DNA of 64,000 nucleotides from Nonomuraea soli (GTDB lineage Bacteria; Actinomycetota; Actinomycetes; Streptosporangiales; Streptosporangiaceae), in the NCBI RefSeq assembly GCF_013761175.1, contig NZ_JACDUR010000004.1, positions 186,001 to 250,000 of the forward strand, written 5' to 3'. The position numbers were made by a program, and so were the translations under genes. Shown in pieces: positions 16,542 to 25,965 of this stretch. Numbering within the stretch: the stretch's first letter is position 1; each line of letters begins with the position of its first letter. The notes under the pieces are model-generated. The model was not told where the DNA came from. It worked only from the letters and a program-made list of their open reading frames with translations, and made no database searches.

Positions 16542-19268
16542 ATGCTGTTCGGGCGGGACGACGAGATGACAGCCTTGACCGGCATGCTGGACCGTGCCCG
16601 GGGCGGTGAGAGTTCGGCGCTGGTGATCATCGGACAGCCCGGCATCGGCAAGACGGCCCTGCTCGACTACGCGGCCCAGGCCGCGACGGGCCTGCGCGTC
16701 CTGCGCGGCACGGCGATCGAGTCGGAGACCGAGCTGCCCTACGCCGCGCTGCACCTGCTGCTCAAGCCGCTGCTGCCGTACGCCGACAAGCTGCCTGAAC
16801 GGCTGGGCACCGCCCTGCTCGGCGCCTTCGGGCTGGCGCCGGAAGGCGCCGGCGACCCCTTCCTGGTGGGCCTGGCCGTGCTGACCCTGCTGTCGGAACT
16901 GGCCGAGGAGTCACCGCTGCTCTGCCTCGTCGACGATGCCCAGTGGCTGGACCAGGCCTCGTCGGAGGCGTTGTTGTTCGCGGCCAGGCGGCTCGAGGGC
17001 GAGGGCATCGTCCTGATCTTCGCCCGCCGCGAGACCGGTCACGAGGCGCCCGTGCGCGGGCTGCCCAGCATGCGGCTGGAGGGCCTCGACCCCCGGTCGG
17101 CGGCCGAACTCCTGGAGGCCCAGGGCACCAAGGTGGGCGCGGCGCTCGCGGCCCGCATCCACAGCGAGACGGAGGGCAACCCGCTGGCGCTCATCGAGCT
17201 GCCCGCGCTGCTGGCCACCGACTTCGCCAGAGACTCCTACCTGGTCCGTCCCGTCCAGCTCACCGGCCGCGTGCGAGAGGCCTTCCACCAGCAGGTCCGC
17301 AGCCTGCCCGAGGCCACCGGCACGCTCATGCTCGTCGCCGCCGCGGGCGGCACCGGCGACCTGTCGGTGCTCCTGCGCGCGGCGGGCAGGCTCGGGGCCG
17401 GGGTCGCCGACCTGCACCCGGCCGAGGAGCGCGGGCTGGTGAGCATCGACGGCGCCCAGCAGCTGATCTTCCGCCATCCCCTGATCCGGGCGGCGACCTA
17501 TCACGGCGCCACCACGAGCGCGAGGCTGGCCGTGCACGCGGCGCTCGCGGAGGCGCTCGACGCGCCAGAACACGCCGACCGGCGCGCCTGGCACCTGGCG
17601 TTGGCAGCGACGGGACCCGACGAGCGGGTGGCCGTCGAGCTGGAGAAGACGGCCGCCAGAGCCGCCGCCCGCATCGGTCACGCGGCGGCCGCGGCCGCCT
17701 ACGAGCGGGCCGCGCAGCTCGGCACCGACCACGGCGCGATCGGCCGCCGCCTGACGTTCGCCGCGGAGGCGGCGGTGGCCCACGGCGCCTTCGGCCGGGC
17801 CGGCGGCCTGGCCCAGCAGGCGCGCGAGCGCACATCGGATCCCGTGCTCATCGCCAGGCTCGACCAGATCCGCGCGATCGGCGGCCTGGCCCAGGGCGAG
17901 CTGCGCGTCGCCCACGACATCCTCGCCGAGGGCGCACGATCCATCGCCGAGCTCGCCCCCCAGCGGGCCTTCTGGATGCTGATGGAGGCGCTGCACTGCG
18001 CCTGGTTCCTGCCGCTCGACGTGGAGCTGCTGGGAGCCAGCATCGACCGCCTCGGCACGCTGGCGCTCGACCCCGACGACCCGCTGCTGGCGCTGGTGTG
18101 GCTGCTGCGCTGGGACACCGCCATGGCGCTGGAACGCGACACCGCAGACTTCCCGCCGATCGCCGGGCTCATGGACGCCGCCCGCAGGGGCAGCGGCGCG
18201 GGCGGCCAGCGCGGCCTGGTCTCCGCGGCCGGCTGCGCGCTGCTCGTCGCCCAGGACGAGCCCTCCAGGGAGATGGCCTCGACCCTCGTCGAGCAGAGCC
18301 GTGCCCAGGGCACCATCACCTGGCTCGCCCCCGGGCTCGCCTACCTGGCCGAGGCCGAGCTCTTCCTCGGCCGCCACCGCGAGGTGCACGTGCACCTCGC
18401 GGAGGCGAGCGGCGTCGCCCGCGACACCGGCCAGCTGCAGTGGCTCAACCACATCAACGGCGTGACCGCCTACCTCGCCGCCGTCCAGGGGGCGGAGGAG
18501 ACCTGCCTGGCCCACGTGGAGGAGGCCCTCAGCGGGGCCACCGCGGGCGCCGGCTCCGTGGGCATCGTCTGGGCGCAGTGGGGCCGGGCCATGCTCGACC
18601 TCAGCCTCGGCCGTATGGAGGCGGCGCTGTCGAGGTTCGAGGAGATGGCGCGCGGGCCCAGAAGGCACCTGATCCCCGGTGTGCGCAGCCTCACCGACCA
18701 CGTCGAGGCCGCGGTCCGTGCGGGCAGGCCGGAGCTGGCCGCCGAGCCGTACTCCCGTTTCGCCGGCTACGCGCGCCGGATGAGCCAGCCCGCGCTCGAC
18801 GCGCTCGAACGGCGGTGCCTGGCGTTGCAGAGCCCCGACGACGAGGCCGAGCGGCTGTACCTGGACGCGCTGGCGCTCCACGACGCCGACAGCCGCCAGT
18901 TCGAGCACGCCCGCACGCGGCTGCTCTACGGCGAGTGGCTGCGGCGTGGCCGCCGCAAGAGCCACGCCCGCGGGTTCCTGGAGGCCGCGCTCGAGGCCTT
19001 CACGGCGCTCGGCGCGGCGCCGTGGGCCCAGCGTGCTCGCGCCGAGCTCGCGGCGACCGGCGCCGTCGCTCCGCACGGGGCCACCGACCTGTTCGCCTCC
19101 CTCACGCCTCAGGAGCTGCAGATCGTACGGCTGGCCGCCCAGGGCATGTCCAACCGCGACATCGCCGCCCAGCTGTTCCTGAGCCCGAAGACGGTGGCCT
19201 ACCACCTCTACAAGGCCTATCCCAAGCTCGGCGTCTCCTCCCGGGGTGAGCTCAGCGAGGTGCGGTGA
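16542..19268 (+). CDS. LAL-type LuxR-family STAND regulator 2
   Basis: A 908-residue paralogue of the LAL gene at 11500-14205. It has the P-loop GQPGIGKT (~31-38), Walker B CLVDDAQWLD, near-identical middle blocks such as AARAAARIGHAAAAAAYER, and a C-terminal LuxR helix-turn-helix (TPQELQIVRLAAQGMSNRD, SPKTVAYHLYKAYPKLG). ATG 16542 follows TACAGT by 7 nt, fitting a leaderless start. It is divergent from the epoxide hydrolase 2/3 operon, its probable target. The last 17 bp overlap the end of xylB on the opposite strand. The inducing ligand is unknown. Confidence 0.9.
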   Translation: MLFGRDDEMTALTGMLDRARGGESSALVIIGQPGIGKTALLDYAAQAATGLRVLRGTAIESETELPYAALHLLLKPLLPYADKLPERLGTALLGAFGLAPEGAGDPFLVGLAVLTLLSELAEESPLLCLVDDAQWLDQASSEALLFAARRLEGEGIVLIFARRETGHEAPVRGLPSMRLEGLDPRSAAELLEAQGTKVGAALAARIHSETEGNPLALIELPALLATDFARDSYLVRPVQLTGRVREAFHQQVRSLPEATGTLMLVAAAGGTGDLSVLLRAAGRLGAGVADLHPAEERGLVSIDGAQQLIFRHPLIRAATYHGATTSARLAVHAALAEALDAPEHADRRAWHLALAATGPDERVAVELEKTAARAAARIGHAAAAAAYERAAQLGTDHGAIGRRLTFAAEAAVAHGAFGRAGGLAQQARERTSDPVLIARLDQIRAIGGLAQGELRVAHDILAEGARSIAELAPQRAFWMLMEALHCAWFLPLDVELLGASIDRLGTLALDPDDPLLALVWLLRWDTAMALERDTADFPPIAGLMDAARRGSGAGGQRGLVSAAGCALLVAQDEPSREMASTLVEQSRAQGTITWLAPGLAYLAEAELFLGRHREVHVHLAEASGVARDTGQLQWLNHINGVTAYLAAVQGAEETCLAHVEEALSGATAGAGSVGIVWAQWGRAMLDLSLGRMEAALSRFEEMARGPRRHLIPGVRSLTDHVEAAVRAGRPELAAEPYSRFAGYARRMSQPALDALERRCLALQSPDDEAERLYLDALALHDADSRQFEHARTRLLYGEWLRRGRRKSHARGFLEAALEAFTALGAAPWAQRARAELAATGAVAPHGATDLFASLTPQELQIVRLAAQGMSNRDIAAQLFLSPKTVAYHLYKAYPKLGVSSRGELSEVR

Positions 19269-20649
19269 CCGACGCGTAGCGCTCGCGCACGGCGGGCTCG
19301 GGGCGCCCCTCGAAACGCTCCGTCCCGCCCTGCTCCCACTCGGGCGGCTCGGCCTGGCCGCCCAGCAACCACGCCGCCTGCCTGGCCGCACCGTCGGCCA
19401 CGTACTCCCCGGGCTCCGGCACGATCACCGGGCGCCCGAAGACGGACGGTGCCAGTTCGCGCACGGCCTTCGCCCGCGCGCCGCCGCCGATCAGCAGCAC
19501 CCGTTCCGGCTGCTGGCCCAGCGCGTCCAGCGCGTCGGCCAGATGACACAGCAGTCCCTCGACGGCGGCGCGTGCCAGATGCGCGGGAGCCGAGGTCTTC
19601 AGGGTCAGGCCGTGCAGGGTGCCCGTGGCGCCGGGCAGGTTCGGGGTGCGCTCTCCTTCCAGGTACGGCACCAGCACCAGGCCGTCGGCGCCCGCCGGTG
19701 CCCGCAGCGCCAGCTCGCTCACCTCGTCGAGGCCGACGCCCAGCATGGACGCCGCGGCGTCGAGCACCCTGGCCGCGTTGAGCGTGCAGACCAGCGGCAG
19801 GAACCGCCCCGTCGCGTCGGCGAAGCCCGCCACGGCTCCGCTCGGGTCGCGGCTCGGCCCGTCGGCGACCGCGAAGGCGGTGCCCGAGGTGCCGATGGAG
19901 ACGATCACATCGCCCGGCCTGGCGCCCACCCCTAGCGCGGCGGCCATGTTGTCGCCGGTGCCGGGGGCGACGCGGGAGGCGGCCTCGGCACGCGGGCCCA
20001 GCACCATCGGGAGGTGCGGCACCCGGCCGAAGGCCGCCTTCAGCAGGTCGGTCCGATACTCCCCGGTGATCGGCGACCAGTAGCCGGTCCCCGAGGCGTC
20101 GCCCCGGTCGGTGGTCAGGCGCTCCAGCGGCGGCGCGGGCGCGTCCTCGGTCAGCGTGCCCGACTCCAGGGCCCCGGCCAGGCGCCAGGTCAGCCAGTCG
20201 TGCGGCAGGCAGACCGCGGCGGTGCGGCGGGCGTTGTCCGGTTCGTGCTCGGCCAGCCACCGCAGCTTGGTCACCGTGAAGGACGCCACCGGCACGCTGC
20301 CGACGGCGTCCGCCCAGGCCTGGGGACCGCCCAGCTCGGCCACCAGGTCGGTGGCCGACTGGGCCGAGCGGGTGTCGTTCCAGAGCAGGGCATCGCGCAC
20401 GACCTCGCCGGAGGCGTCGAGGCAGACCATGCCGTGCTGCTGCCCGGCCACGGAGATCGCCGCCACGTCGTCGAGCCCGCCCGCCTGCCGTACCGCCTCC
20501 AGGAAGGCCGTCCACCAGTGGCGCGGATGCACCGACGTGCCCTCCGGGTGAGCGGCGCGGCCCTGTCGTACCAGCGCGCCGGTCTCGGCGTCGCGGACGA
20601 CGACCTTGCAGCTCTGCGTGGAGGAGTCGACCCCGGCCACCAGGGTCAT
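19252..20649 (-). CDS. xylB: Xylulokinase
   Basis: A 465-residue FGGY-family sugar kinase that phosphorylates D-xylulose to xylulose 5-phosphate for the pentose phosphate pathway. GVDSSTQSCKVVV at the N-terminus binds ATP phosphate, ISVAGQQHGMV and LLWNDTRS are xylulokinase signatures, and GTSGTAFA and LIGGGARAKAVRELAPSVFG belong to the second ATPase lobe. The ATG at 20649 overlaps the stop of xylA as ATGA, so it is translationally coupled. The 3' end overlaps the LAL regulator by 17 bp. Confidence 0.94.
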   Translation of the reverse strand: MTLVAGVDSSTQSCKVVVRDAETGALVRQGRAAHPEGTSVHPRHWWTAFLEAVRQAGGLDDVAAISVAGQQHGMVCLDASGEVVRDALLWNDTRSAQSATDLVAELGGPQAWADAVGSVPVASFTVTKLRWLAEHEPDNARRTAAVCLPHDWLTWRLAGALESGTLTEDAPAPPLERLTTDRGDASGTGYWSPITGEYRTDLLKAAFGRVPHLPMVLGPRAEAASRVAPGTGDNMAAALGVGARPGDVIVSIGTSGTAFAVADGPSRDPSGAVAGFADATGRFLPLVCTLNAARVLDAAASMLGVGLDEVSELALRAPAGADGLVLVPYLEGERTPNLPGATGTLHGLTLKTSAPAHLARAAVEGLLCHLADALDALGQQPERVLLIGGGARAKAVRELAPSVFGRPVIVPEPGEYVADGAARQAAWLLGGQAEPPEWEQGGTERFEGRPEPAVRERYASVTAPR

Positions 20650-21800
20650 CGGACGCCCAGCAGGTGCTCGAGGGCGAGCTGGTTGAGCCGGGTGAAGTGG
20701 AAGCCGCGGGCGGCCACGGCGTCGATGTCGAAGTCGTCGCCGTCGAGCGAGGCCAGCGTCTCGCCGCGTCCGAGGGTCGGGATCGTCAGGTCGGGCACGC
20801 GCGAGGCCGCCAGCGCCTCCTGCACCTCGGGGTCGGCGCGGTACTGCTTGGACTTCTCCTTGAGGATGAGGTAGGTCCGCATGTTGGCCGCGGCCGAGTC
20901 CCACACGTCGCCGACGTCCTCGGTGCGCAGCGGCTTGTAGTCGAAGTGCCGCACGCCCTCGTAGCCGCCGTTCTCCAGCAGGTCGACGAGGAAGAAGGCG
21001 CTCTTGACGTCGCCGTGGCCGAAGATCAGGTCCTGGTCGTACTTCGGCCCGTGCTGGCCGTTGAGGTCGATGTGGAAGAGCTTGCCCTGCCAGAGGGCCT
21101 GGGAGATGCCGTGCACGAAGTTGAGCCCGGCCATCTGCTCGTGCCCGACCTCGGGGTTGAGCCCGACGAGCTCGGGGTGCTCCAGCTCCTGGATGAAGGC
21201 CAGGGCGTGCCCGATGGTGGGCAGCAGGATGTCGCCGCGCGGCTCGTTGGGCTTGGGCTCGATCGCGAAGCGCAGGTCGTATCCCTGGTCGAGCACGTAT
21301 TGCCCGAGAATGTCGAAGGCCTCCTTGTAGCGGTCGAGCGCGGCGCGCACGTCCTTGGCGGCGTCGGACTCGGCGCCCTCGCGGCCGCCCCAGCAGATGT
21401 AGGTGTCGGCGCCGAGCTGGGCGGCCAGGTCGAGGTTGCGCTTGACCTTGCGCAGGGCGTAGCGGCGCACGTCGCGGTCGTTGCTGGTGAACGCGCCGTC
21501 CTTGAAGACGGGGTGGGTGAAGAGGTTGGTGGTGGCGGAGGGACACTTCAGGCCGGTGTCGGCCAGGCCCTTGGTGAAGTTGGCGACCGCCAGGTCGCGG
21601 TCGGACTCGACGGCGAGCAGGTCGTCGTCGTGGTAGTTCACGCCGTAGGCGCCCAGCTCGGCCAGGCGGTGCAGGGTCTCGACCGGGTCGAGCGCGGGAC
21701 GGGTGGCGTCGCCGAAGGGGTCGCGGGCCGGCCAGCCCACGGTCCACAGTCCGAAGGTGAAGCGGTCTTCGGGGCGAGGGGTCAGAGAATTAGTCCACAT
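20646..21800 (-). CDS. xylA: Xylose isomerase
   Basis: A 384-residue actinomycete-type xylose isomerase converting D-xylose to D-xylulose. GVNYHDDDL carries the catalytic His-Asp pair, IEPKPNEPRGD the metal ligands and Lys, and LNGQHGPKYDQDL the second metal cluster. The start at 21800 (MWTNSLTPRPEDRFTFGLW) matches the family; an upstream ATG 13 codons earlier would run into the divergent gene. Only 26 bp separate it from the ROK regulator, so both promoters must overlap coding DNA or each other. Confidence 0.95.
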   Translation of the reverse strand: MWTNSLTPRPEDRFTFGLWTVGWPARDPFGDATRPALDPVETLHRLAELGAYGVNYHDDDLLAVESDRDLAVANFTKGLADTGLKCPSATTNLFTHPVFKDGAFTSNDRDVRRYALRKVKRNLDLAAQLGADTYICWGGREGAESDAAKDVRAALDRYKEAFDILGQYVLDQGYDLRFAIEPKPNEPRGDILLPTIGHALAFIQELEHPELVGLNPEVGHEQMAGLNFVHGISQALWQGKLFHIDLNGQHGPKYDQDLIFGHGDVKSAFFLVDLLENGGYEGVRHFDYKPLRTEDVGDVWDSAAANMRTYLILKEKSKQYRADPEVQEALAASRVPDLTIPTLGRGETLASLDGDDFDIDAVAARGFHFTRLNQLALEHLLGVR

Positions 21801-21826
21801 AATGCACTTAATATTGGAAGGTGACG
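21801..21826. promoter_or_regulatory. Compact divergent xylA-xylR control region
   Basis: Twenty-six base pairs lie between the two start codons, A+T-rich around CTTAATATTGG. The symmetric AATATT (21811-21816) could contribute a -10 element in both directions. A single ROK operator here would control both genes. Confidence 0.45.
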
Positions 21827-22903
21827 ATGAAGCCGTCAAGACACGACTCGATGCGAGCCAGCAATCTGGCCCTGGTGCTGGGTGAGATCCACCGCCGCGG
21901 ACCGCTCACGCGCGCCGCCCTCAGCGAGCTCACGGGACTGACCAAGACCACCTGCTCCAAGCTGGTCGGCGACCTCGTCGAGGCGGGGCTCGTGGTGGAG
22001 AGCGGCGCCCTGCGCGACGGCGAGCGCGGCCGTCCCGGCGTCGAGGTACGGCTCAGCGGCGATCGTGTGGCGGCGCTCGGACTCGAGGTCAACGTCGACT
22101 ACCTGGCCGTGTGCATCGTGGACCTGACCGGCCGGGTGCGTCAGCGCCGCCAGGTGCACGTCGACAACCGAGGCTCCCGGCCCGGCCGCACCCTCGCCGA
22201 CCTGAGGGAACTCGCTGAGGCGGCCGTCGCGGAGAGTGGCCTGTCCATCGCCGGCGCCGCGCTCGCCGTCCCGGGACCCGTCCACGACGGCGTGCTGCAG
22301 CACGCGCCCCACCTCGGCTGGCACGACGTGCACGTGGACCTCGGCATGCCGCTCACCGTCGACAACGAGGCCAACCTGGCCGCCCTCGGGGAGTTGTGGT
22401 TCGGATCGGGGGCGCGTGACTTCCTCTACGTCTCCGGCGAGATCGGCATCGGCGCCGGCCTGGTCGTCGACGGCGCGCTGTTCCGCGGGGCGTACGGCTT
22501 CGCGGGCGAGCTGGGTCACGTCGTCGTCTACCCCGACGGCCCCGGCTGCCGGTGCGGCGCGCGGGGATGCCTGGAGGTGTACGCGGGGCAGGAGGCGCTG
22601 CAGGCGGCGTCGTCCATGGAGCGGGCGGGCGAGGCGCTCGGGCTGGCGCTCGCCTCGGCGGTGCACCTGGTGGACCCCGGGCGGATCATCCTGGGCGGTG
22701 TCTTCGCGCCGCTCTTCCCGCAGCTGGAGAAGCCGGTGGAGCGGGTGTTGTCGGCCAGGTTGGGCGGGATGCGGACGCCGCCGTCGCTGGGAGTGTCGGA
22801 ACTGGGCTCCGACGCGGCGATCCTGGGCGCGGCGGGCCACGTGATCCGCCAGGTGGTCACCGACCCCGCGCCCTACACCTCGACGCGTTCCGCCCCCGCG
22901 TAG
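21827..22903 (+). CDS. xylR: ROK-family transcriptional repressor, XylR-like
   Basis: A 358-residue ROK protein: N-terminal winged helix (RAALSELTGLTKTTCSKLVG) and a sugar-kinase-like sensor domain containing the zinc/ROK signature CRCGARGCLEVYA. ROK repressors next to xylA normally sense D-xylose. ATG 21827 has GGAAGG 5 nt upstream; a GTG two codons earlier is the alternative. It is divergent from xylAB by 26 bp, and its last 31 bp overlap the end of fdhD on the opposite strand. Confidence 0.92.
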   Translation: MKPSRHDSMRASNLALVLGEIHRRGPLTRAALSELTGLTKTTCSKLVGDLVEAGLVVESGALRDGERGRPGVEVRLSGDRVAALGLEVNVDYLAVCIVDLTGRVRQRRQVHVDNRGSRPGRTLADLRELAEAAVAESGLSIAGAALAVPGPVHDGVLQHAPHLGWHDVHVDLGMPLTVDNEANLAALGELWFGSGARDFLYVSGEIGIGAGLVVDGALFRGAYGFAGELGHVVVYPDGPGCRCGARGCLEVYAGQEALQAASSMERAGEALGLALASAVHLVDPGRIILGGVFAPLFPQLEKPVERVLSARLGGMRTPPSLGVSELGSDAAILGAAGHVIRQVVTDPAPYTSTRSAPA

Positions 22904-23700
22904 ACGTTGCACCGCTCGTCGCGCAGGAACCCGACGAGCGTCATGCCGAACTCCCTGGCCAGGTCGACCGCCAGGGAACTGGGCGCGGAGACCGCGCAGA
23001 CCATGGCGATGCCGGCGGCCAGCGCCTTCTGCATGATCTCGTAGCTGCTGCGCCCGCTGACCATCAGCACATGGTCGGAGAGCGGCAGCAGACGCTGGAG
23101 CGCCGCCCAGCCGACCACCTTGTCGACCGCGTTGTGCCTGCCGACGTCTTCGCGGACGGCCAGCAGCTCGCCCGCCGCCGTGAAGAGCCCCGCGGCGTGG
23201 AGCCCGCCGGTCCTGCCGAAGACGCCCTGCGCCTGGCGGAGCTTGCCGGGCAGCCCGTAGAGCGTGGAGGCCGTGACCCGCAGGGCGGACTCGAGCCTCA
23301 CGCAGCGGTGGTGGAGCGCTTCGAGACTGGCGGAGCCGCAGACGCCGCAGGCGCTGGAGGTGAGGAAGTGCCGTTCGAGGGCGGGGAGCTCGGGGAGCGG
23401 TCCGGCGACGCGGACGGTGACGGTGTTGTAGCGGGCCTCGGGCGGCACGTCGTCGTCGGTGCAGTAGGCGATCGCCTCGATCTCGCCCGCCAGGCCCTCG
23501 CCGTGGAGGAACCCGGCGGCCAGCTCGAAGTCGTGGCCGGGGGTGCGCATCGTGATGGCCACGGTCCGGCGTTCCGGCGGGCTGGCCAGGCGGATCTCCA
23601 GCGGCTCCTCGGTGGCCAGGTCGTCGCGGCGGTCGCGGGCGGCCAGGCCGGACAGGGCCAGCACGCGGGTGCGGGTCGTGGGACCAGGGCGGTCGGTCAC
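22873..23700 (-). CDS. fdhD: Formate dehydrogenase accessory sulfurtransferase FdhD
   Basis: A 275-residue FdhD protein, which passes sulfur to the molybdenum cofactor of formate-dehydrogenase-type enzymes. EEPLEIRL near residue 31 is the family start motif; SSACGVCG places the persulfide cysteines at 118 and 121; VREDVGRHNAVDK and SGRSSYEIMQKA are further signatures. The GTG at 23700 overlaps the stop of the upstream oxidoreductase (GTGA), so the two are coupled and FdhD most likely matures that enzyme. Confidence 0.94.
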   Translation of the reverse strand: MTDRPGPTTRTRVLALSGLAARDRRDDLATEEPLEIRLASPPERRTVAITMRTPGHDFELAAGFLHGEGLAGEIEAIAYCTDDDVPPEARYNTVTVRVAGPLPELPALERHFLTSSACGVCGSASLEALHHRCVRLESALRVTASTLYGLPGKLRQAQGVFGRTGGLHAAGLFTAAGELLAVREDVGRHNAVDKVVGWAALQRLLPLSDHVLMVSGRSSYEIMQKALAAGIAMVCAVSAPSSLAVDLAREFGMTLVGFLRDERCNVYAGAERVEV

Positions 23701-25901
23701 GGCGAGAGCTTCCGCAGGGTGACGACGGCGTTGTAGTCGGGGATCTTGGCGTCGGGGGAGCGGCGGGCCTCGTCGAGCAGCACGTTGCCCTCGGGCCAGT
23801 GGATCTGCAGGTTGCCCGGCACCAGAGGGGCGCGCAGGATTCGGCCCGTGAACGTGCGGGCGCCGTTCGACAGCTCGACCGGGCACCCGTCGGGCAGGCC
23901 GAGGCGGTCGGCGTCGTAGGGGCTGATCAGGACCGCCTCGCGGGTGGCGCCGTTGAAGCCGTCGAGGCGCTCGTGGACCATGCTGTTGAACTGCTTGCCG
24001 CGCCGGGTGGCCACGGAGAAGGCGCCGTCGGGGCGCCGCAGCTCGGGCACCGGCACGGCGGAGAAGCGGGCGAGCCCGTCGGGCGTCTGGAAGCGGCCGT
24101 CGGCGAACAGGTGCCGCCCGCCGTACTGCACGTTGTCACCGAACTCGCGCAGGGCCGAGATGCCCTCGTAGAACGGGACCGCGCGTTCGATGTCGTCGCG
24201 GATCTGCGGGGTGCCGGTGTAGCGCACGTCGGCGTCCGGCCGCACGAGCGAGGCGAGCTCGGTGAAGACCTTCCACTCCGGCCACGCCTCGCCGACGCGC
24301 GGGCCCTCGACCTCGGGGGAGAAGATGACGCGCCGCTCGGTGGAGGTCTCGGTGACGCCGCCGACCATCTCGTAGCGGGTCTGGGCGGGCAGCAGCAGCA
24401 CGTCGCCCTCGCCCGGGACCAGCATCTGGGAGCTGAGCACGATGTCGATGTGCACGCGCAGCCCGAGCCGGGACAGGGCCTCGCGGCAGTAGGCGGGGTC
24501 GGGCAGCACTTCGAGGAAGTTGCCGCCGCTGGAGACGAGGGCGTCGAGCTCGCCGGAGTGGGCCGCGTCGATCATCTCGGTCGCGGTCAGGCCGGGCGAG
24601 CCGGGGACCTCGAATCCCCACATGTCGGAGAACTTCGCGGCGTTCTCGGGTGTGATCGGCAACCCGCCCGGCAAACCGGTGGCGTAGGCGCCCATCTCCG
24701 CCCCGCCCTGGACGCCGCTGTGCCCGCGGATGGGCATGAGCCCGCACCGGTCGCGCCCCACGAACCCGCGGGCCAGCGCCAGGTTGACGATGGAGCGCAC
24801 GTTGTCCTCGCCGAAGGCGTGCTGGGTGATGCCCATCGACCAGACGAAGACGGCCGACTTCGCCTCGCCGAGCAGCCTGGCCAGGTGCAGCATCTCGGCG
24901 CGGGTGGAGCCCGACAGCGCTTCGAGCTCCTCCCAGCTCTGCTCGGCCAGCGCCTGCCGTACGGACTCGAAACCGCTGGTGCGGGAGTCGACGAAGGCCT
25001 TGTCGATCCAGTCGTTCTCGACGAGGTGCTTCAGCACGCCGTTGAGGAAGCCGATGTCGCCGCCGACGTTGACGCCGAAGAACTCGTCGGTGATCTTGGT
25101 GCCGAAGAGCGCGGACTCGGCGTTCGACGGCACCCAGTACTTGTCCATGCCCGGCTCGCGATAGCTGTTGACCATCGCGATCCTGGTGCCGGCCTTCTTG
25201 GCGTGGAAGAGGTACTTCATCGCCACCGGCTGGTTGTTCGACGGGTTCGAGCCGATGAAGACGATCAGGTCGGAGCCGATCCAGTCGGTGTAGGAGCAGG
25301 TCGTCGCGGCCGCGCCGATGGTCTGCTTCAGCGCCACGGTCGAGGGCGAGTGGCAGATGCGCGCGGCGTTGTCGATGTTGTTGGTGCCCATCGCGCGCAC
25401 GGCCTTCTGGGCGGCGAAGTAGTTCTCGTTCGGCACGCCGCGGCTGGTCAGGTAGGCGCCGAAGCGCGCCCCGCGCAGGCCCTCGGCGGCCACGCGCAGG
25501 GCCTGCTCCCACGACAGCCGGGTGAAGCCCGGCTCGCCCGCGCGCCTGATCATGGGGTACGGCAGGCGCCCCAGGTCGCGCAGCTCCGCCGACTTCTTGC
25601 CCGCCAGCCCGGAGACGTCGGCCAGGAGCCGGTGGTCGAGCGCCGGCATGGTGTTCAGCGGCAGCAGGCGCAGCCGGATGTTGCACAGGTGGATCTCGTC
25701 CATGGTCCAGTCGCGCATGCCCATCGTGCCGAGCGCGCACCCGTCGCAGGTGCCCTGGTTGAGGATGCGCCAGGCGAATCTCCTGTTGCCCTTCACGGCC
25801 TTGAAGGCCTTCCAGAGCTCCAGGTAGTTGTTGGGTTTGCGCAGGCCCAGGCCGAAAGGTCGCCACGAGGCCCAGTTGCGCGGATCAGGACGCTTGCTCA
25901 C
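23697..25901 (-). CDS. Molybdopterin oxidoreductase, FdhF/YdeP-like
   Basis: A 734-residue molybdopterin-guanine-dinucleotide enzyme of the FdhF-like (YdeP) group. An N-terminal cysteine cluster (C52, C55, C73 in TCDGC and HLCN) probably holds an iron-sulfur centre. Cys183 in ARICHSPST occupies the position of the Mo-ligand selenocysteine/cysteine of formate dehydrogenase. LQIHWPEGNVLLDEARRSPD lies in the C-terminal cofactor-binding domain. A formate dehydrogenase role is suggested by the coupled fdhD but not proven; YdeP proteins are associated with acid resistance. Cytoplasmic, no Tat signal. The GTG start at 25901 is the only good N-terminus. Confidence 0.92.
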   Translation of the reverse strand: MSKRPDPRNWASWRPFGLGLRKPNNYLELWKAFKAVKGNRRFAWRILNQGTCDGCALGTMGMRDWTMDEIHLCNIRLRLLPLNTMPALDHRLLADVSGLAGKKSAELRDLGRLPYPMIRRAGEPGFTRLSWEQALRVAAEGLRGARFGAYLTSRGVPNENYFAAQKAVRAMGTNNIDNAARICHSPSTVALKQTIGAAATTCSYTDWIGSDLIVFIGSNPSNNQPVAMKYLFHAKKAGTRIAMVNSYREPGMDKYWVPSNAESALFGTKITDEFFGVNVGGDIGFLNGVLKHLVENDWIDKAFVDSRTSGFESVRQALAEQSWEELEALSGSTRAEMLHLARLLGEAKSAVFVWSMGITQHAFGEDNVRSIVNLALARGFVGRDRCGLMPIRGHSGVQGGAEMGAYATGLPGGLPITPENAAKFSDMWGFEVPGSPGLTATEMIDAAHSGELDALVSSGGNFLEVLPDPAYCREALSRLGLRVHIDIVLSSQMLVPGEGDVLLLPAQTRYEMVGGVTETSTERRVIFSPEVEGPRVGEAWPEWKVFTELASLVRPDADVRYTGTPQIRDDIERAVPFYEGISALREFGDNVQYGGRHLFADGRFQTPDGLARFSAVPVPELRRPDGAFSVATRRGKQFNSMVHERLDGFNGATREAVLISPYDADRLGLPDGCPVELSNGARTFTGRILRAPLVPGNLQIHWPEGNVLLDEARRSPDAKIPDYNAVVTLRKLSP

Positions 25902-25965
25902 CTAGACATCTTCTCTCGCGTGCCGAGCCGGGGCGACAACGCCTCCGGCACCCTAAGGTTGAAAG

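Noticed and set aside
2731..19268. Secondary-metabolite cluster controlled by the AfsR and LAL regulators
   Set aside because: No polyketide, peptide, terpene or other core synthase is present; only tailoring-like reductases and hydrolases.
16911..19391. 826-codon reverse frame opposite LAL regulator 2
   Set aside because: Antisense shadow of a gene with unambiguous domains.
23697..25901. Selenocysteine in the formate-dehydrogenase-like enzyme
   Set aside because: The Mo-ligand position is an ordinary cysteine (residue 183); no in-frame TGA or SECIS-like hairpin is seen.
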